NCBI GenBank assembly: GCA_019648995.1
Contig: BLXT01006765.1
Span: 801,330-826,230, forward strand
Reading direction: 5' to 3'
DNA from: Plakobranchus ocellatus
Taxonomy: Eukaryota; Mollusca; Gastropoda; Plakobranchidae
Length of the DNA stretch: 24,901 nt
In this document: piece by piece, positions 20,921 to 24,901 of the stretch
How positions within the stretch are numbered: the first letter of the stretch is position 1
Layout: the number at the start of each line of letters is the position of its first letter
The notes under the pieces: generated by a model
Databases searched by the model: none
What the model was told of the DNA's origin: nothing
The model's input: only the letters and a program-made list of their open reading frames with translations
Translations under genes and position numbers: made by a program

Positions 20921-23022
20921 AAAACTTCACTACTATTTGGAATATCTTCAGAGACCTAAAGTGACACAGACAGAAACTAGAACCAAGATACATGCACTTG
21001 AGAGCTTAGGCAGAGGGTACAAAAAATGTAATCATTTGATCTTAAAATCAAAGTTTCCCTAAATACTGAAGCAAGGGCATGTATTTCATCTTTTGCAGAA
21101 TATATGACTGAACTGAAACCTTTTTTATCCCCAGTATATTGCTTTGTTCACATGTATGATTACATATTACATAATATAAAGTCCATGTACAAATACCATT
21201 AGCAATTCATAATGATGAATCTTGCAACCAGCACAAACAAGACAAAAACTTGAAGATTGTTTTCGCAGACTGAAAACACTCTAGGCCAAACTAAGAACTC
21301 TCTAAAAAAAAACACAAAACAATCTCAGAATGAATTTTTTAATAAAGATTTTTCATTTTCATATTGCAGAAGTGTTTACGTGAAAACCAATTTTGAAATT
21401 ATGTTATCAACTGGTCACAAGATACGTCATCTTACATCATGGACAGGAAAGCAGGTAGAGAAGCAAGTATTGCACACAATATTCATTATTGCTGTAGAAA
21501 TACACAAATGTACTCAATCTGAAATATGCAATATGTGTATGTATCAACAATTCTAGAAACTTCACATAAATGCTTAAATCATAATACATTGTTAAAATTT
21601 GGGATCATTATTGCTTTCAGGGTAAGTAACATGGGGGTAAATAATACAGTATGTGTTTTTGTTTTTGTTTTATCAAGAATAGTATACAAATCAAGAATGA
21701 GGTGTGGAGACACCAGCAGAACTAACAAGGCATCCCTTCTGGGAGGTATTGCTTATCTTTAACCACAGGGAGGAAAAAAAAAAAAAAACAAATTTGGAGT
21801 TAAGAACAGTTTGGGCAAGACAGCAACCAGGCAATTGTGCAACTCACAAAAACCACCAGGAGTAATGTTAATAACTTAATAGAGAGTGACCGGGGTTAAT
21901 ATTACAAACTTAACAGAGAGTGCCAAACACAGCCAGTATAGAGATACCAAGCAAGTGTGTGACTCACAAAAAACTGAACAAGGTTAATAGTATAAACTTA
22001 ACACAGAGTGCTGAACACAGTCAGTATATATATATAACAGTAACACACAACAGTGAATACTCAGGGCAATCAGCACCGTAGAATAAGTTGCTGCTCACAA
22101 ATAGGCAGCTCAAACAAAGGGGACCAAAAAAAATAAATAAACAAAAAAAAAAAAAACAGTAAAGGGATTTCAGAGGCAGAATTCATTCACATACATAATA
22201 ACCGTCATGACTTCTGAGCAAACTACACACTGGCTGAGCTATAGATTTATACAGATTAATCATATACACATGTATTGTACAGTCTGAGGTATGTATGGGT
22301 CCACAGTTGGATCATCATGACACATCAACATTGCTAGCACTAGATCTAAGACACTCAGGGGCAAATTACTGGAGCTAATCTAACTACAACAAAGCTTGGG
22401 TCAGCTCGTAAGCTGTGAGCAGTATGGACGAAAAACCAAACTAAATGTCTTCTTTGTGAGTATCTGAGATCAGTGAAAAACAGACATAACTGTCTGTGAA
22501 ACATCCAAAATGCCAGTGAAATAGAGTCCTAACTCTCTGCCAACATTCAACTAGCCTTGAAAGGCTGCCTGCACAATTTCTATAACATTGATGGAGTGAA
22601 CAAAATGCCAATACAAAACTCTTTCTCTTGTAGTGTAACATTCTGCTCCTCTGAACATAAATGCACCTTCAGAAAAGTTAATCCAAAACTCCACTTTTTT
22701 ATGTATGCATTTTGGGAAGCCTTGAGTTGTCTCATACACTTTCAATTGTAATGAAATCAGTGTTTCCAGGCAAACTCTTCCAGCTGATAAAAAGTTGCAG
22801 CCACTCACAATCCCTAGGCTTGTACTCTGCTGCTCTCTTTGTAGGAGAATAAGACAAGCAAGAGTGAAAATATTCCACAGCAGTGATTTAACCTCTACAG
22901 TAAAAGGCAATCCAAACTACATCAGCTTGTTAACAGGCTGTGAGAACTCAGTGAAAAGGTATCTTTCTGAACTGCTTTGTGCTGTAATATAAAATATCCT
23001 CAAAAATTCAACATTTCCTCTC
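20921..23022 (-). other. Downstream flank or long 3' UTR of the ZDHHC4-like gene
   Basis: No convincing gene. A degenerate tandem repeat of about 122 bp lies at 21827-22035, with GTTAATA..AACTTAA.AGAGAGTG words. A-runs occur near 21774 and 22142. A 119-codon minus-strand frame at 22551-22910 lies just past the ZDHHC4-like stop codon and resembles nothing known. The sense (minus) strand is T/G-rich, as often seen in transcribed noncoding DNA. Where the transcript ends is not clear. Confidence 0.4.
21827..22035. repeat. Degenerate tandem repeat of about 122 bp
   Basis: Two diverged copies beginning near 21827 and 21949, each with a GACTCACAAAAA-like part followed by GTTAATA and AACTTAA..AGAGTG words and an AACACAG.CAGTAT part. 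Confidence 0.6.
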
Positions 23023-23550
23023 TCATTGCCTTTTTATCTTCTTCTTCGGCACTGCACCATATGGCTCTTTGGTCTTACGATCCAAACCTGACCAGGGTAA
23101 AAAAACTTCTTTCAAGTTTTGCCAGACCCCCTTGTTATAAAAACAGCTGAGTTCCTCATCCGATGCGTGGGACAATTTCTCCTCCTGAGTTTTCCTGCCA
23201 CCATCCATGTTGTTGTTTACTCTGTGCTTGCCGTTCCTGATGGTGTCCCCGACTTTCATACACTGCCGAGGATGTTGCGCCCCCCACTGCTCTTTCGACA
23301 AAGTCTTCACTGCCCCTCCTATAGGTGTAACACCTGTGAGGTTTGAACAGTGCGCAACACCAGAGCCGCTGGTGCCGTTGTTAGAGCTGGTGACTGCGTT
23401 AGTCAAAGCAGACATCTTGTACCTCTCATTGGTTGTCTGGTTGTGCAGCACGAGGTAGAGGTGATAGATTGTGAACAGCCCCAGCAGGACTGCCAGCATC
23501 AACAGGGAGCTGATGAGGAACACACAGCGCGGATGTTGCATGAACAAATG
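23023..23550 (-). CDS. ZDHHC4: ZDHHC4-like palmitoyltransferase, last coding exon
   Basis: This is the final 175 codons, entered in phase 0 after a TTTCCCCAG acceptor (23551 onward) and ending in TGA at 23023-23025. Residues about 8-35 of the exon form a transmembrane helix (VFLISSLLMLAVLLGLFTIY and on). The TTxE motif of DHHC enzymes follows as TTNE (39-42), and a C-terminal PaCCT-like segment FYNKGVWQNLKEVFLP at 137-152. The protein ends in KKKIKRQ, with lysines at -3 and -5 (a KxKxx-type signal). Vertebrate ZDHHC4 also uses a C-terminal dilysine for ER retention, which supports this orthologue over other DHHC members. Between TTxE and PaCCT lie about 94 residues, rich in Ser, Thr, Gly and Asn at the start and charged later. 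This is clearly longer than I expect for the vertebrate protein. Assignment to ZDHHC4 is by motif and ending, not by search. Confidence 0.82.
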   Translation of the reverse strand, partial: HLFMQHPRCVFLISSLLMLAVLLGLFTIYHLYLVLHNQTTNERYKMSALTNAVTSSNNGTSGSGVAHCSNLTGVTPIGGAVKTLSKEQWGAQHPRQCMKVGDTIRNGKHRVNNNMDGGRKTQEEKLSHASDEELSCFYNKGVWQNLKEVFLPWSGLDRKTKEPYGAVPKKKIKRQ

Positions 23551-24073
23551 CTGGGGAAACAACAGCATGAACATTCATTACAGACACTACACACACATAT
23601 ATACGTTCATTAATAATAACTGATTTGTAGCATTGCAGCAATCAACAGTCTTACCCAGAGATACAAACTAGAAGCAATAGCTATGCATTAAGGTAGACAG
23701 TACTTGCTGACTTGACTGATACACATAGTAAGAATACTTAAACTGAGCCAAACCAAAATAAATACAAATTACATTGTGCGATCATGAGGAGTGTCAGATA
23801 GAAAGCAATAAAAGGCAGGTACAAAGGAGACCTGGGAAACAGCTTTGGGCTTCAAAGTGTAAATACAAGAATTAAGAACATCCTTTAAATTCTTTAGGAG
23901 CTGTTTGTGTAAGTTGCCGTAATGATATAACCTTTAGACGCAACTTCATTTTCAGTGAAAGGCTTTGCTCTACAGTGGTACAAATTGCTGCAAACTAAAA
24001 CTATTGTGATTACAATGGGAAAACAAACAAAAAACTTGTAATGGAATGTGAGCACTTGAATAAATTTTGATAC
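23551..24073 (-). other. Intron between the last two ZDHHC4-like coding exons
   Basis: A 523-bp intron with donor CAG|GTATCA (24073 downward) and acceptor TTTCCCCAG (ending at 23551). It interrupts the frame between codons (phase 0). No further gene or repeat was noticed inside. Confidence 0.85.
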
Positions 24074-24321
24074 CTGGATGAGGACTGGTATGGTGATGGG
24101 CAGCACCTGTCCAGTGTGTGGGTCCACATAGCCCGTGTCCAAGATCTTCAGATGATCAGTGTAGAGAACCATAGCATGCAGTCCCATCACTGCCCCGTTG
24201 ATCACCATGGCCTGCAGGGTCAACAGGAAAGGCAGGAAGAAGCGCAGGTTACCAGCACCCACGCAGTTGTTGGTCCAGATACAGTGGTGGTCGAAACGAT
24301 GGATGCAATGGTTACAAATGC
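24074..24321 (-). CDS. ZDHHC4: ZDHHC4-like palmitoyltransferase, DHHC-domain exon
   Basis: A 248-nt internal exon bounded by acceptor TTTTATTGCAG and donor GTATCA. It begins with the last two bases of a split codon and encodes 82 residues. The first part is the second half of the zinc-binding cysteine-rich domain, [21 protein letters not shown]. The catalytic DHHC (24281-24292) has its active cysteine as the last residue, so the enzyme should be able to form the acyl intermediate. A transmembrane stretch follows ([20 protein letters not shown]), then a luminal loop with [11 protein letters not shown]. The enzyme transfers palmitate from acyl-CoA to cysteines of membrane-associated proteins at the ER or Golgi. 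The amino-terminal exons lie beyond the window, so the gene is partial here. Confidence 0.88.
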
Positions 24322-24702
24322 CTGCAATAAAATAGTATCACCCATTTGTTCAATAGTTTTCCTTGAAACAGACTCTGGAACTCTGTATAGCACCATGTAT
24401 CCTAAGCCCTCCACAAACAAAGTGAAATAAAACGTTTTTACTCACTTTACTTTATTTTATTTCATTTGAATCATTATTGATAGCGCAATCTATTCTCGGT
24501 GAATAGCTAGAAGTTACATACTACACATTGCACGAGTGGGAGAACAAAATGTGAGCTATACCGAAAATTTGCTACAGTTCGGCAAATATCAATCTCCTTT
24601 TTCCAGCACCACGTTATTCAAGTGTAATTGGAGAATTGAAAAATGGTGGAACAGATACACGTAGATTCGGGACCCCCATTCCCACCCCTTTTCTTTTCTT
24701 GA

Positions 24703-24751
24703 CATTTTTTTTGTTTTTGTTTTTGTTTTTGTTTTTTTTGGGGGGGGGGGG
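24703..24751. repeat. T-rich hexamer tract with G run
   Basis: Four to five TTTTTG words followed by eight T and twelve G (24740-24751). Confidence 0.88.
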
Positions 24752-24846
24752 TTGCTATACGGAATTCTGTATCAATATGGAAGATCTCCCTTCCCCGACA
24801 TCACATGATAGAAAACGTATTCCACAGATTGCGACTGAGATACATA

Positions 24847-24901
24847 CAGTCAACACTGCTTAAGTCGATGTCCAGGGGACATAATTAAAAAGATCGACTT
24901 A
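24847..24901 (+). mobile_element. Probable pogo/Tigger-like DNA transposon end (partial)
   Basis: A TA dinucleotide (24845-24846), the target site of Tc1/mariner-pogo elements, is followed by CAGTCAACACTGCTTAAGTCGA, a style typical of pogo/Tigger terminal repeats. The end has an internal inverted pair, TAAGTCGAT at 24861-24869 and ATCGACTTA at 24893-24901. The element continues past the window, so transposase or MITE status is unknown. Confidence 0.5.

Larger units (their letters stand above)
24322..24901 (-). other. Upstream intron of the ZDHHC4-like gene (partial)
   Basis: From the acceptor at 24322 to the window end no coding similarity to the expected upstream half of the DHHC domain was found, so the intron is at least 580 bp long. 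It includes a (TTTTTG)n tract with a 12-base G run (24703-24751) and a probable transposon end. Confidence 0.65.

Noticed and set aside
22551..22910. 119-codon minus frame just past the ZDHHC4-like stop codon
   Set aside because: No recognisable domain. An extra downstream exon is unlikely because the enzyme already ends in a proper C-terminal signal and stop.

Overview
This window looks like nuclear DNA of a metazoan, most plausibly a mollusc and probably a gastropod. Reasons: introns with GT..AG borders, a DHHC palmitoyltransferase gene of the ZDHHC4 type, dead non-LTR retrotransposons, a tRNA-derived SINE head, many minisatellites and (CA)n/(CT)n microsatellites, and small cysteine-rich secreted proteins. 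The species assignment is inference. No bacterial or viral gene order is present, and only a small part of the window is coding.

Layout. (1) 1-1020: a complete single-exon gene on the minus strand for a small secreted 16-cysteine protein (copy A, 283-663), with TATA box and upstream blocks. (2) 1105-1673: a 42-bp minisatellite directly upstream of copy A. (3) 1879-3580: a decayed LINE (reverse transcriptase, minus strand). (4) 3581-7770: AT-rich spacer with GA and TC tracts, a C-rich tract and an 86-bp tandem repeat. (5) 7831-8843: a second copy of the cysteine-rich gene (copy B, 8104-8490), including 3' flank, TATA box and the same upstream blocks. (6) 9525-11085: a second decayed LINE with remnants of endonuclease and reverse transcriptase. 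(7) 11.1-23.0 kb: a long stretch with no convincing protein-coding exon. It holds several minisatellites, a SINE head beside a short assembly gap (12667-12683), a near-identical inverted pair of 146-bp repeats, and a 0.9-kb higher-order minisatellite. (8) 23023-24321: the last two coding exons of a ZDHHC4-like palmitoyltransferase on the minus strand. Its upstream intron fills the window to its end and contains a probable pogo/Tigger-like transposon end.

The two secreted-protein genes are tandem paralogues about 7.8 kb apart. They share coding sequence, core promoter and 3' flank, and most nucleotide differences between their coding regions are silent. Their cysteine spacing is mirror-symmetric and internally duplicated. 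This predicts two disulphide-laddered helical hairpins in a row and is the most noteworthy signal in the window. No functional link between these genes and the ZDHHC4-like gene is evident.
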